DNA from: Fimbriimonadaceae bacterium
GTDB lineage: Bacteria > Armatimonadota > Fimbriimonadia > Fimbriimonadales > Fimbriimonadaceae
Direction: 5' to 3'
NCBI GenBank assembly: GCA_019454125.1
Contig: CP075365.1
Span: 310,001-374,000 of the forward strand
DNA: 64,000 nt
Shown: piece by piece, positions 50,943 to 60,513 of the stretch
Layout: every line of letters starts with the position of its first letter
Position numbering within the stretch: the first letter of the stretch is position 1
The notes under the pieces: generated by a model
The model's input: the letters and a program-made list of their open reading frames with translations, nothing else
Databases searched by the model: none
Told to the model about the DNA's origin: nothing
Program-made: the position numbers and the translations under genes

Positions 50943-51486
50943 ACGTTGCGAACGGCACAGGGCGCAGCTCGATGCCACCGGCAAGCCGCAGGCTGTCGTG
51001 CTCCGCCAGAAACAGGAGTTTATCGCTGATCGGCAAGCTCACGGCGAAGAACAAAAGCCCGCTTTTGCGGCTCCAAAAGCCGATTGTAAGGTCGGTCGGC
51101 ACGTCTTGGTTCAGGTCGCCGACGTTTCCGTAGCGATAGGTCATCGCGAGGTAACCGGCCCGCCCCCCTTCCGTCTTGTTGGCCAGGTCGAGAAGCCCGA
51201 CGCTGATGCCGGGAGCGATGTCCGTGATCGGGGGCGTGAAGTTGTAGGCAAGGTCAAGAGTCGGTTCCCACTGCCCGCCCTCGTTGCGCACGAAGTTGAT
51301 CTCCCCATCGTACGACTGCAGGAACCCGGCCCCCAGCCAAGCCTGCGCCCGCTCCTCGCCGGGCTGGAAAAGCGCCTCGATCCGGACCTGGCCCTCCAGG
51401 AGCTTTCGCCCCATCGGCACCCGAATCTCGCGGTCGGCATGAGCCACGCTGGAAAGCAGGGCCAGGACGAGGGGTGACAGACGCAC
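50881..51486 (-). CDS. Putative outer-membrane beta-barrel protein
   Basis: A 201-residue protein with a signal peptide (RLSPLVLALLSSVAHA|D) and strongly beta-patterned mature part: EPTLDLAYNFTPPITDIAPG, YLAMTYRYGNVGD, LTIGFWSRKSGLLFFAVSLP. It ends in GTLFSAGLTTRF, with the C-terminal Phe favoured by BAM-assembled barrels. No named family recognised (YjbH or similar are only guesses). It supports a diderm envelope. GTG start by signal-peptide position. Confidence 0.7.
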   Translation of the reverse strand: MRLSPLVLALLSSVAHADREIRVPMGRKLLEGQVRIEALFQPGEERAQAWLGAGFLQSYDGEINFVRNEGGQWEPTLDLAYNFTPPITDIAPGISVGLLDLANKTEGGRAGYLAMTYRYGNVGDLNQDVPTDLTIGFWSRKSGLLFFAVSLPISDKLLFLAEHDSLRLAGGIELRPVPFATFKAVFERGGTLFSAGLTTRF

Positions 51487-51533
51487 CCCCGCACCATACC
51501 CACCGGGCCGCCGCATCCCTGGCACCCCCGGCT

Positions 51534-53162
51534 CTAAGCCAGCCGCACCGGCAAGATCCGCAACCGCCGCGCCGGGTCTTGGCCGACACACTCGGCCGCG
51601 AGCCGCTTGGACTCCACGATCTGAAGTTGCATCTTCCTCACAGAGGAGTTCTGCGGCGTGAGTTCCACCGGACGCCCGGTGCGAAGCACCGTTGCCACCG
51701 CGTCGCTCACCTCTTGCAGGGCGCCCGCCTCAGCGTCTCGGTCGATCCCGCTTCCTCGCAGAACCTCCTCCAGGGCCGAGGCGATCTGGCTGAACGTGTT
51801 CGACTTCACCACCACCGTCGGCAAGGGTCGGCCCAGCTCGCGGAGCTTGGCCGGCTTGGCCTGCGCCGTCGAGCGGATCGCGATCACCGCGTCGGCCTGG
51901 TGGATGTCGTTCGTGATGTAGGCCGGCGCCTTTCTCTCGCGGATCGCCCGCTCCAGCCTTGTCCGAGCGATCCCGTACGGAAAGATGCGCATCACCTTGG
52001 CCGGTTTGGGCTGGGGCTCGGCTTTGGGCGCCTTCTCTGGCTCGGCGGTGGCGGTGCGGCCCTTGCGCCCTCCCCGCTCCGGCGGGTCGGGCGGCTGCGG
52101 CTTGCGGGCCGAGAGCGAGGGGAAGCGCTCGTTGAAGCCCGGCTCGTCGATCTCGCCCACCACCTCTTGCTGCACGACCTCGACGTCGCCCTCGGCCCGG
52201 CGAACCCGGACTTCCGGCCTCGGCAGCACCCCGCGCAACATCAGGTCCACCGTCTTCTGCACGTCGTGGTGCACGGCCAGCTTGTCGTAGTCGATCAGCT
52301 CGATCACCACCTGGAAGGTCGGCGGGGCCTTGCGCTCCAGGATCGTCTTCTGCGTGCCCCTGCGCCGCGCCTCGTCGTCGCTCAAGGTCACCGCCTGGAT
52401 GCCACCGATGAGGTCCGCCAGCGAGGGGTTCAGCATCAGGTTCTCCAGAGTCTGCCCGTGGGCGGTCGCGATTAGCTGCACGCCGCGCTCGGCGATGGTG
52501 CGGGCGGCCATGGCTTCCGCCTCGTTGCCGATCTCGTCGATCACGATCACCTCGGGCATATGGTTCTCCACCGCCTCGATCATCACGTTGTGCTGCTCGC
52601 TGGGGCGGCGCACCTGCATGCGGCGGGCACTGCCCACGGCCGGGTGCGGCACGTCGCCGTCGCCCCCGATCTCGTTCGAGGTGTCCACGATCACCACCCG
52701 CTTCTCGACCTCGTCCGCCAGAACCCGGGCCACCTCGCGCAACTTCGTGGTCTTGCCCACTCCCGGCCGTCCCAAGATCAAGATCGACTGCCCCGCACGA
52801 ACGATGTCGTCGATGATGTCGATCGTGCCCTCTAGCGCTCGGCCCACCCGGCAGGTCAAGCCCACCACCCGCCCCTGGCGGTTGCGGATGCAGGAGATGC
52901 GGTGCAGCGTGCGCTCGATGCCCGCACGGTTGTCCTCCCCAAAGTCGCCGATCTTCTTGACCACGTGCTCAAGGTCGTGCTCGGTCACCGTGATCCCGTG
53001 CCACCGCTCAAAGCCGCTCCGGTACCGCGCCTCGGCAGGGCGGCCGTAGTCCAGAACCACTTCGACAAGTTCGTTGAGGTCCGGGCTCGTGACCAGTTTC
53101 TCTTTTATGTGGGAGGGAAGGACGTCGAGGAGCTGCAGCAGGCCGTCATGGATCAAAGACAT
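51534..53162 (-). CDS. Ycf45/SpoIIIAA-like AAA ATPase with C-terminal degenerate R3H
   Basis: A 542-residue ATPase of the group seen in cyanobacteria and chloroplasts as Ycf45. ATP-binding residues are ILGRPGVGKTTKLREVARVL (Walker A) and PEVIVIDEIGNEAEAMAART (Walker B), with the sensor-like IATAHGQTLENLMLNP. A Pro/Lys-rich linker lies around 360-400. The final 60 residues look like an R3H domain, but the His of RxxxH is missing (VRKMQLQIVE), so nucleic-acid binding is uncertain. It sits alone on the minus strand. Confidence 0.88.
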   Translation of the reverse strand: MSLIHDGLLQLLDVLPSHIKEKLVTSPDLNELVEVVLDYGRPAEARYRSGFERWHGITVTEHDLEHVVKKIGDFGEDNRAGIERTLHRISCIRNRQGRVVGLTCRVGRALEGTIDIIDDIVRAGQSILILGRPGVGKTTKLREVARVLADEVEKRVVIVDTSNEIGGDGDVPHPAVGSARRMQVRRPSEQHNVMIEAVENHMPEVIVIDEIGNEAEAMAARTIAERGVQLIATAHGQTLENLMLNPSLADLIGGIQAVTLSDDEARRRGTQKTILERKAPPTFQVVIELIDYDKLAVHHDVQKTVDLMLRGVLPRPEVRVRRAEGDVEVVQQEVVGEIDEPGFNERFPSLSARKPQPPDPPERGGRKGRTATAEPEKAPKAEPQPKPAKVMRIFPYGIARTRLERAIRERKAPAYITNDIHQADAVIAIRSTAQAKPAKLRELGRPLPTVVVKSNTFSQIASALEEVLRGSGIDRDAEAGALQEVSDAVATVLRTGRPVELTPQNSSVRKMQLQIVESKRLAAECVGQDPARRLRILPVRLA

Positions 53163-53411
53163 CGGCTACCTCAATATGGACGCCCACTCCGCCCCACATG
53201 TACCAGCGGGGCCCAGAAGATTAAGAAAGGTTAATGGGGAAAGGGTGGGGGCTCAGGCTCGGACTTATGGCTAAACCGAGACCCGCCGCCCCCTGCCCCC
53301 TCTCGCCGGACTTCTGTCCAACGCCTGGCCTCCGACTCAAGTCTAACCGCACCCAGGCAGCCTTCACTTGTCCCGGCCGTTCCAGGGACGGGGCGGGTAT
53401 TTCTGGGGGGT

Positions 53412-54668
53412 ATGGGACCCGTAGCACTTGCCCTAGCCCTTCTCTTACAGCCCGGCGCGCCCCAGCGGGTCTGCCTGACCTGGTCGGGCGACCCCGCGAC
53501 CACCGCGACCGTCACCTGGCGCACGGACGGAGACCTGGGCGACCAGAAGGCGGAGTTCGCCCTCGCCTCGGCCGACCCCCGCTTTCGCGGGAGCGCCCAG
53601 ACCGTGGGCGCGCTGAACACCCGGGTGGAGCTCGACACCAAGGCCAGCGCTTGGTACCACCGGGCGACCCTCACCAACCTGAAGCCGGAGACGATTTACG
53701 CCTACCGGGTGGGCGACGGCAAGGCCTGGAGCGAGTGGTTCCAGTTCAAGACGGCCTCGCCCGAGTTCAAACCGTTCGAGTTCGTCTACTTCGGCGACGC
53801 CCAGAACGAGATCAAGTCCATGTGGAGCCGGGTGGTGCGGCAGGCGCACCGGGACGCCCCCTATGCGGCCTTCATGCTGCACGCTGGCGACCTCGTGAAT
53901 ACGAACGACAGCGACAAGGAGTGGGGCGAGTGGTTCGAGGCGGGCGGTTGGCTGCACTCGCAGATCCCGGTGGTCGCGACCCCCGGGAACCATGAGTACG
54001 GCAAGGCGGCGGACGGGAAGCGGCTGACCCCGCTCTGGACGCCGCAGTTCGCCTTTCCCGCGAACGGTCCCGCCGGGCTGGAAGGGTCTTGCTACTATGT
54101 GGACTTCCAAGGGTGCCGGGTGGTCAGCCTCAACTCCAATGAGAAGGTCGAGGAGCAGGCCGTCTGGCTCGACCGAGTGCTGGCCGAGAACCCCAACCGC
54201 TGGACGTTCGTGACTTTCCACCATCCGGTTTACTCGACGGCGGTGGGCCGGGACAACCCTAAGGTGAGGGGCCAGTGGCAGCCCATCTTCCAGGAGCACA
54301 AGGTGGACCTGGTGCTGCAAGGGCACGACCACACCTACGGCCGGAGGAACGTGCCTACCGGTGCGAACGTCCGCGACGGGGCCGGGGTGGTCTATGTGGT
54401 GAGCGTGGCCGGGCCGAAGATGTACCGCCTGGGCGAGACGGCGCTGAACGACATGAAGCGGGTGGCCGAGTACACCCAGCTCTACCAAGTGGTGAAGGTC
54501 GAGTACGACAAGCTGCGGTTCGAGTCTCGCACGGCGACGGGCGAGCTCTACGACGCCTTTGAGCTGCGCCGTCGACCAAATGGTGGAAACGATCTGGAAG
54601 AGATCAAGCCCGAGGTGCCGCAAAGGATCGACCCGAAAGGCGCCTCGGACGAGAAAGACGGGGGATAA
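53412..54668 (+). CDS. Purple acid phosphatase-like metallophosphoesterase
   Basis: A 418-residue protein with a signal-like start (GPVALALALLLQPGAPQ), a fibronectin-III-like domain (RVCLTWSGDPATTATVTWRT to about residue 120) and a metallophosphoesterase. Metal ligands are in FVYFGDAQNE, MLHAGDLVN, ATPGNHEYG, TFHHPVYS and LQGHDHTYGRR. It probably cleaves phosphate esters outside the cytoplasm. The gene ends next to two palindromic repeats that it shares with the convergent htrA. Confidence 0.93.
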   Translation: MGPVALALALLLQPGAPQRVCLTWSGDPATTATVTWRTDGDLGDQKAEFALASADPRFRGSAQTVGALNTRVELDTKASAWYHRATLTNLKPETIYAYRVGDGKAWSEWFQFKTASPEFKPFEFVYFGDAQNEIKSMWSRVVRQAHRDAPYAAFMLHAGDLVNTNDSDKEWGEWFEAGGWLHSQIPVVATPGNHEYGKAADGKRLTPLWTPQFAFPANGPAGLEGSCYYVDFQGCRVVSLNSNEKVEEQAVWLDRVLAENPNRWTFVTFHHPVYSTAVGRDNPKVRGQWQPIFQEHKVDLVLQGHDHTYGRRNVPTGANVRDGAGVVYVVSVAGPKMYRLGETALNDMKRVAEYTQLYQVVKVEYDKLRFESRTATGELYDAFELRRRPNGGNDLEEIKPEVPQRIDPKGASDEKDGG

Positions 54669-54670
54669 CC

Positions 54671-54710
54671 CCCTCCCCCTTACCCCCTCCCCAAGCTTGG
54701 GGAGGGGGGG
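54671..54710. repeat. C-rich palindromic repeat, copy 2
   Basis: Bases 54683-54708 form a perfect 26-bp palindrome centred on aagctt, with a C-rich run before it. It is between the convergent phosphatase and htrA genes and could end transcription from both sides. The unit matches the repeat near 24801. Confidence 0.8.
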
Positions 54711-54768
54711 TACCGGTGCCTTGCGTCTTGCCGCGAGGCATGGATCCAGCGCGGAGTGGCGCCAAGTC

Positions 54769-54810
54769 CCCCCTCCCCAGGCTTGGGGAGGGGGTCAGGG
54801 GGAGGGGTGC
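54769..54810. repeat. C-rich palindromic repeat, copy 3 (inverted to copy 2)
   Basis: The same unit in reverse orientation: a core of ccccctcccc / ggggaggggg around aggctt (54769-54794), then a G-rich side copy. With copy 2 it makes an inverted pair about 60 bases apart. Confidence 0.8.
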
Positions 54811-54825
54811 GCGGGACGCCCAGGT

Positions 54826-55992
54826 TTATTCCTCTCCCTTCGCCTCGGCGAGGGTGAGGCTGACGTCCTTGACCGCGCCGGACTGCCACACCTTGACCGT
54901 GACCTTGGCGCCGGGGCGGAGGGGGGAGACGGCGGCGAAAAAGTCGGTCGGCTCTTTCACCTCCTTGCCGTTGATGCTGGTAATGACGTCCCAGCGGCCG
55001 ATGCCGGCTTGGGCGGCGGGGAGGCCCTGCTGCACATCCAGCACGACGACGCCATGGTCGGGCGGGTCGGTGGAGGCATTGGCATACTGGCGGAGTTCGG
55101 CGCGGGCGTCGGCCATGGCGAGCAGCTGGGAGCGCGGGCTGAGCGAGACCCCGAGGATGCCGTACTTGGCGTAGCCGAACTTCAGGATGTCCTCCACGAC
55201 CGTCTTCATCCGGTTCACGGGGATGGCGAAGCCGATGCCCACGTTGCCGCCGTTGATGCTGGCGATGCTGGAGTTGATGCCCACGAGCTGGCCGGCCGAG
55301 TTCACGAGGGCCCCGCCCGAATTGCCCTGGTTGATGGCCGCGTCGGTCTGGATGCCGTCGATGAAGACGGAGTTGGTCTGGCTGGGCAGTTGCCGGCCGA
55401 TGCTGCTGACCACGCCCGCGCTGAGCGTGTTCTTGAAGCCGAGGGGGTTGCCGATGGCGAGCACCCACTCGCCCACCTCGAGCTTGCTGCTGTCGCCGAG
55501 GTCGATCGGCACGAGGTTCGGGAGCTCGACCTTGAGCACGGCGAGGTCGGCCCGGGGATCGGTGCCGACGATCTTGGCGGGGGCGGTGCGGCCGTCGCTG
55601 AGGGTGACGCTGACCGCATCGGCCAGACGGCTGCCACGGAAGCCCATGTCCACGCGGACGACGTGGTTGTTCGTCACGATGTAGCCGCTCTGGTCGATGA
55701 CGACGCCGGAGCCCTGGGAATAGGGCCGGTCCATCACCTCGCCGAACATGCGGCCCCGCACCCGGGTATCGATGCTGACCACGCTGGGCAGCACCTTCTT
55801 CGCGGTCGCCCGGAAGTCGTTGTCGGCGACGCCTTCCAGGCTCGCGTTTTTCAGCACGACGGGGGGCTGGTTCAGCCTGGTGCTGACCTGCCGGGTCTCG
55901 ACGACGCGGTTCAGTTGCAGCGCCCCGAAGACCCCGGCGAACACGGCCAGGAAGACGCCGACGACCAACAAGACGAGCACGCCTTTCTTCAT
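54826..55992 (-). CDS. htrA: HtrA/DegP-type serine protease with PDZ domain
   Basis: A 388-residue envelope protease. A membrane anchor near the N-terminus (GVLVLLVVGVFLAVFAGVFG) precedes a trypsin-like domain with catalytic His in IVTNNHVVRV, Asp in PRADLAVLKV and Ser in INQGNSGGALVN. A PDZ domain follows from about residue 290 (PDHGVVVLDVQQGLPAAQAG). It degrades misfolded proteins in the periplasm. Starts at ATG with a basic leader. Confidence 0.96.
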   Translation of the reverse strand: MKKGVLVLLVVGVFLAVFAGVFGALQLNRVVETRQVSTRLNQPPVVLKNASLEGVADNDFRATAKKVLPSVVSIDTRVRGRMFGEVMDRPYSQGSGVVIDQSGYIVTNNHVVRVDMGFRGSRLADAVSVTLSDGRTAPAKIVGTDPRADLAVLKVELPNLVPIDLGDSSKLEVGEWVLAIGNPLGFKNTLSAGVVSSIGRQLPSQTNSVFIDGIQTDAAINQGNSGGALVNSAGQLVGINSSIASINGGNVGIGFAIPVNRMKTVVEDILKFGYAKYGILGVSLSPRSQLLAMADARAELRQYANASTDPPDHGVVVLDVQQGLPAAQAGIGRWDVITSINGKEVKEPTDFFAAVSPLRPGAKVTVKVWQSGAVKDVSLTLAEAKGEE

Positions 55993-56138
55993 TGTTAAAT
56001 TCTACACGCCGATACGGCGGGCGAGTGCCCCGAATGGCGAAGGAAGCGAAAGAGCCCTAGGCGGACGCGCTCCCGGCACAGTCCCCAGCCGGTCTACCGG
56101 CACGGGCTTCTGCAGGCCAGGGGGCGTAGAATGAGTTT

Positions 56139-57206
56139 GTGGACAACCGGCCCGCGCTTGCCGGGCTCCCGCCCGACCGCATGGTCGAGGTGGCGCAGGC
56201 CCTTGGGCAACCCTCGTACCGTGGGCGGCAGCTCACAAAGTGGGTCTATCAAAAGGCGGCCCGGAGCTTTGAGGAGATGGCGGATCTGCCCGCCGCCTTC
56301 CGCACCCAGCTGGAAGAACACTACCGGGTCTCGCCGCTTGTGGTCGCCGACCACAAGACCAGCCGCGACGGGGTGGAAAAGCTGCTCGTGCACAACGGCG
56401 ACGAACAGGTCTACGAGTGCGTGCTCTTGCCCTATGCCGACCGCGTCTCGTGCTGCATCAGCAGCCAGGTGGGGTGCCCGATGGGGTGCACGTTCTGCGC
56501 GACCGGCCTGGGCGGTTTCGACCGCAACCTGACGGCGGCGGAGATCATCGGCCAGTACCTGCTTCTCCAGTCGCTGAGCCCACGCCGAGTGAGCCACGTG
56601 GTCTTCATGGGCATGGGCGAACCGTTGCTGAACCTGGAGGCGCTCGTGGAGGCCATGCGGCTGCTGCACGAAGAGGTCGGGCTGAGCTACCGACACCTCA
56701 CCGTCTCGACCGTCGGCCTCGTACCGCAAATCAGGCAGCTCGCTCGCCTGAAGCTTCCCATCCACCTCGCCCTCTCGCTCCACTCCCCGCTCGACTCGGT
56801 CCGGGAGACGCTCATGCCTGTGAACCACAAGTGGCCGGTGGCGGAGGTGATGCAGGCCATGCGCGAATACCAGGCCGCGACCGGGAGAAAAGTCACGTTC
56901 GAATACCTCCTGATAGACCAGGTGAACGATACGCCCGACCAGGCGGAGGCGCTGGCACGTCTAGTGAAGGGCCTCCCGTGTTTTGTGAACCTCATCCCGT
57001 TCAATTGGGTCGACACCGGCCAGGGCTTCCGCCGTCCGGAACGCGAGCGCGTCGCCGCATTTCGCCGGGTCTTGGAGAAGTTCGGGGTGGAGGTGGCCGA
57101 ACGCGTGGAGCGCGGTCACGACATCGCCGCCGCCTGCGGCCAATTGGCGGGGCAGCACACGGGACGGTTCGGCAAGCGGGGACTCACACCCCTACGCGTA
57201 GAGTGA
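56139..57206 (+). CDS. rlmN: 23S rRNA (adenine-C2)-methyltransferase RlmN
   Basis: A 355-residue radical-SAM methyltransferase for A2503 of 23S rRNA. The cluster motif is GCPMGCTFCATGLGGFDRN, with VVFMGMGEPLLN, the linker LSLHSPLDSVRETLMP and the C-terminal catalytic Cys in DIAAACGQLAG. GTG start, chosen as the family begins soon after. It is the first gene of the lpt operon with a four-base overlap. Confidence 0.97.
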   Translation: MDNRPALAGLPPDRMVEVAQALGQPSYRGRQLTKWVYQKAARSFEEMADLPAAFRTQLEEHYRVSPLVVADHKTSRDGVEKLLVHNGDEQVYECVLLPYADRVSCCISSQVGCPMGCTFCATGLGGFDRNLTAAEIIGQYLLLQSLSPRRVSHVVFMGMGEPLLNLEALVEAMRLLHEEVGLSYRHLTVSTVGLVPQIRQLARLKLPIHLALSLHSPLDSVRETLMPVNHKWPVAEVMQAMREYQAATGRKVTFEYLLIDQVNDTPDQAEALARLVKGLPCFVNLIPFNWVDTGQGFRRPERERVAAFRRVLEKFGVEVAERVERGHDIAAACGQLAGQHTGRFGKRGLTPLRVE

Positions 57207-57802
57207 AGGACACTTCACGGTTGGGAGGCGGGTCGCGGGCCGGAAAAATCCTCGGCTTGGTCCTGCTTGCCCTCCTCCTCGTCTCCGGCTGCTCCGTCCC
57301 CAAGAGGCAGAGGCCGGCTCCAAAGCCGGAAGAGCGGGAGCCGGAGAAGATCACGGCGATCGCGCCCGAGATCACGGTGACCGACAAGGAGGGCGAGAAG
57401 GCGTTCGTCGTCCGGAGCGACTCGACCCGGCTTGAGCTCCGCGAAGGTGAAGGAAGCCTCGCGCGCCTCAACCGGATCACGGGCGAGATTTACCGGAACG
57501 GGAAGATCGCGAGCCGGATCGAGGCGGATACGGCCCGAGTCGACCAGGCGGCCAAGACCCTCACCGCGTTCGGCAACGTGCGCATGACCCGCGAAGAGGG
57601 CGTGGACGCGGGACAAGGCGGCAAGCCCGACCTCGGCGGCCTCGTGATGAACGCGCGCCGGATGGTCTATTCCAAGGGACAAGAACGGATCGAGGCAGAA
57701 GGCGACGTCACGGTATCCTCCGACAAGTTCGTGATGGGCCCGATCCCGAAGCTCTGGGCGAACGAGGACCTGACGACGTTCGCCACCCCCGACAAGTTCT
57801 AA
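57203..57802 (+). CDS. lptC: LptC-like lipopolysaccharide-transport lipoprotein
   Basis: A 199-residue protein with a lipobox (LVLLALLLVSGCSVPKRQ; Cys29 or so) and a beta-jellyroll-like remainder: FVVRSDSTRLELREGEGSLA, RIEADTARVDQAAKTLTAFG, MTREEGVDAG and IEAEGDVTVSSDKFVMG. It resembles LptC, which carries LPS from LptFG to LptA. GTG start overlapping rlmN by four bases. The run of rlmN-lptC-lptA-lptB-lptF on the same strand strongly supports this. Confidence 0.85.
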   Translation: MKDTSRLGGGSRAGKILGLVLLALLLVSGCSVPKRQRPAPKPEEREPEKITAIAPEITVTDKEGEKAFVVRSDSTRLELREGEGSLARLNRITGEIYRNGKIASRIEADTARVDQAAKTLTAFGNVRMTREEGVDAGQGGKPDLGGLVMNARRMVYSKGQERIEAEGDVTVSSDKFVMGPIPKLWANEDLTTFATPDKF

Positions 57803-58635
57803 TGCGACGAAACCTCCTGCGCCTGCTCGCCTTGTCCGCTCTCGTGGGAGTCGCCCTGACGGCTGGCTCGCAGCGCGCCCAGCGGCCCTTCCTGGCGGAC
57901 AAGCAGGGGCGCTTCGCCATCTTCAACGTCGCTTCCGGCCGGGCGGACTTTCAACCGGGCGGAGGGATCGCCTTCGAGGCGGCGGGCACGCCGGTGAACG
58001 GATACTCGCTGGAACAGAACCTGGAGTTCAAGATGCGAGAGATCAAGGGCGAGACGGTCCAAACCAAGGGCGGGCCGATGCGGCTGAAATCCGGCCAAGC
58101 CCGCGGCGGGGTCGAGATCACCGTGAACCGCAACGCTTCGCGCACCACGCTCGGCACCGAACTCGCCACCATCGCCGACGACGGCGAGGCGGCCAGGATC
58201 ACGCTGCCCGGCACGTTCACCATGAACGACGAGACGGCAACCGCCAACCGGCGACGGTCGATCCAGGTGCGGGGCACCTCAGGGCGGTTCGTGCTGGAGA
58301 CCCTCACGAACGCCAAGACTGACCCCTTGCGCACCGCAGACGTCAGCGGGCCCGTGACCTTGCGCATGGTGACGGACTCCGCGCGCCAGGCGGGCACCGA
58401 CAAGAACGTGATCGACGCCCGGGGCGACTCGATGACCTACAACCGCGCGACCCGCCGCCTGGTGCTCTCGGGCGACGTCACCATCAACAGCCTGCAGTCC
58501 CCCGCCCAGGGCGCCGGCTTCGAAGGCGTGATGACAGTCGACCGCATGGAGGTCGAGTTCGACGAGAACTACCAGATCAAGACCGTCCGCACCAGCACCG
58601 GGCGGGGCGACTTCCAGGAATCAAGGGGCGGATGA
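57802..58635 (+). CDS. lptA: LptA/OstA-like protein
   Basis: A 277-residue protein with a signal peptide (RNLLRLLALSALVGVALTAG) and an OstA-type beta-jellyroll: MREIKGETVQTKGGPMRLKS, RGGVEITVNRNASRTTLGTE, DARGDSMTYNRATRRLVLSG and VTINSLQ. It likely forms part of the periplasmic bridge for LPS. It directly follows the LptC-like gene (ATG overlapping its stop by one base) and precedes lptB. Confidence 0.85.
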   Translation: MRRNLLRLLALSALVGVALTAGSQRAQRPFLADKQGRFAIFNVASGRADFQPGGGIAFEAAGTPVNGYSLEQNLEFKMREIKGETVQTKGGPMRLKSGQARGGVEITVNRNASRTTLGTELATIADDGEAARITLPGTFTMNDETATANRRRSIQVRGTSGRFVLETLTNAKTDPLRTADVSGPVTLRMVTDSARQAGTDKNVIDARGDSMTYNRATRRLVLSGDVTINSLQSPAQGAGFEGVMTVDRMEVEFDENYQIKTVRTSTGRGDFQESRGG

Positions 58636-59408
58636 AGGTCCGTTCTGAATCGCTGGTCAAGGCTTATAAAGGGCGCCGCGTGGTGGACGGCGTCAGCGTC
58701 ACCCTGGAGGAGGGAAGGGTGGTGGGGCTGCTCGGCCCGAACGGGGCGGGCAAAACCACGACCTTCTACATGGTGACGGGGCTGATCAAACCGAACCAGG
58801 GGCGCGTGTTCCTCGACGACCGCGACGTCACCTCCTTGCCCATGTTCCGCCGCGCCCGGATCGGGATCGGCTACCTCGCCCAAGAGAGCAGCGTCTTCCG
58901 CCGCCTTTCCGTGGAGGACAACTTGAAACTCGTCATGGAGCAGCGCGGGGTGCGGCCGGAAGAGCGCCGGAGGCGCGTGAATAAGCTCTCCGAAGACCTG
59001 CACATCTCGCACCTCCTCGGCCAGCCGGGCGGCGTCCTCAGCGGGGGCGAGAGGCGGCGCGTGGAAATCGCCCGCGCCCTCGCCACAGAGCCGCGCTTCA
59101 TCCTGCTGGACGAGCCCTTCACCGGCATCGACCCCGTCACGATCGAGGAGCTCCAGGGCATCATCCGCCGCCTGGCCGCGAACGGCATCGGCATCCTCAT
59201 CACAGACCACAACGTGGACGCGACCCTGAGCATCACCGACCACAACTACATCCTGATCCAGGGGAAAATCACCGCCGAGGGGGACGAGGCCCAAATCCGC
59301 GCCAACGACCACGTGCGGAAGTACTACCTGGGGCACGGCTTCGGCGTCGACGGCCGGCGCGGCGAAGAACCGGACGGCGACCCCGAAGAGAGGGCCGACC
59401 AAGATTGA
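58632..59408 (+). CDS. lptB: LPS-export ABC transporter ATP-binding protein LptB
   Basis: A 258-residue ATPase. Walker A is GPNGAGKTTTFYMVTG, Q-loop follows YLAQESSVFRRLSVEDNL, the signature is LSGGERRRVEIARAL, Walker B is FILLDEPFTGIDPVTIEE and the switch His is in ITDHNV. Sequence and gene position identify LptB over other ABC ATPases. It overlaps lptA and lptF genes by four bases each. Confidence 0.97.
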   Translation: MKVRSESLVKAYKGRRVVDGVSVTLEEGRVVGLLGPNGAGKTTTFYMVTGLIKPNQGRVFLDDRDVTSLPMFRRARIGIGYLAQESSVFRRLSVEDNLKLVMEQRGVRPEERRRRVNKLSEDLHISHLLGQPGGVLSGGERRRVEIARALATEPRFILLDEPFTGIDPVTIEELQGIIRRLAANGIGILITDHNVDATLSITDHNYILIQGKITAEGDEAQIRANDHVRKYYLGHGFGVDGRRGEEPDGDPEERADQD

Positions 59409-60511
59409 GCCGGCTGGACCGACTCGTCCTCAGCGAACTGATCGGCCCCTGGGCGTTCGGGGTCGGCATCTTCACCGTGCTCATCATGGCGGGCTCCTTC
59501 CTCTTCGAGCTGACGCGCTACCTTTCTGAGGGAGTCTCGCCCGCCATCGTCCTGCAACTGACGGTTTTGCTCCTGCCGGGAGTCCTCGCCAAGACGTTCC
59601 CTATGGCCGTGCTCCTGGCAAGCCTGCTCGCCTTCGGCCGCCTCAGCGGGGACAGCGAGATCGTCGCCCTGAAGGCGGCGGGCATCAGCGTCGCGCGGAT
59701 TGTGGCGCCGGTGGCCGTGTTCGGCCTGTTCGTCAGCGTCCTGGCGTTCGGCTTTGGCGAGGTGCTCGTGCCGAGCGCCACCCAGCGCGCCGTCGACCTG
59801 CGCGGGCAAATCGACGCGGACTCCAAGGGCCGCACCGCCCAACCCCGTTCGCGGCCGATCTATGAGGAAGGGCGGCTCCGCGCCTTTCTCACCGCACGGG
59901 ACTTCGACTTCGTCCGCCGGATCCTCACCGGAGTCACGATTACGATCTATGGCGCGAATGAAGAGCCGACTTACTACGTCTACGCCAACGAACTGGAGTA
60001 CACGAACGAGAAGAAATGGGAGATCCGAGGCGGGGCGAGCCTGACCCCGGCCGACGGCGGCTCCAAGGTCGAGTTTCAGCGGGCGTTCCCGAGCGAGGTG
60101 CCGGCCCTCACGGTCACGCCCGAAGACCTGCTCGCCCAGGCGCTGCGCGACCTCGACGCCCTGAGCATGCGGCAGATGGGCCAGCAGATCCAGCGTGAGA
60201 GGGAGAATCCCGCCGCCGACCCGGCCCAGATCGCGAACTTGGAGTTCGGCTACTGGAACAAGCTGACGCTGCCCTTGGGGGCCCTCGTCTTCGGCCTCGT
60301 CGGCGCGCCCCTGGGCATAAGGAGCCACCGGACGCCGGCCGCCACCGGCTTCTGGCTCGCCGTCCTCATCATCTTCTGTTATCTTCTTCTGTCGAACGTC
60401 ATGTCGATCGCGGCGCAGGGCGGGCGTTTCCCGTCCGCTTTCGCAAGCTTTACGCCGACCGTCGTCGGACTCGTCGTGGCGTTCGTCTTGATCCGTAAGA
60501 GGGACTCTTAG
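59405..60511 (+). CDS. lptF: LptF/LptG-family permease
   Basis: A 368-residue YjgP/YjgQ-type permease of the LPS exporter. Membrane helices are at the N-terminus (VLSELIGPWAFGVGIFTVLI and IVLQLTVLLLPGVLAKTFPM) and the C-terminus (LTLPLGALVFGLVGAPLGIR, GFWLAVLIIFCYLLLSNVMS), with a periplasmic jellyroll in between. Only one permease gene is seen; the second subunit might be encoded elsewhere or the protein may homodimerise. Confidence 0.95.
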   Translation: MSRLDRLVLSELIGPWAFGVGIFTVLIMAGSFLFELTRYLSEGVSPAIVLQLTVLLLPGVLAKTFPMAVLLASLLAFGRLSGDSEIVALKAAGISVARIVAPVAVFGLFVSVLAFGFGEVLVPSATQRAVDLRGQIDADSKGRTAQPRSRPIYEEGRLRAFLTARDFDFVRRILTGVTITIYGANEEPTYYVYANELEYTNEKKWEIRGGASLTPADGGSKVEFQRAFPSEVPALTVTPEDLLAQALRDLDALSMRQMGQQIQRERENPAADPAQIANLEFGYWNKLTLPLGALVFGLVGAPLGIRSHRTPAATGFWLAVLIIFCYLLLSNVMSIAAQGGRFPSAFASFTPTVVGLVVAFVLIRKRDS

Positions 60512-60513
60512 AC

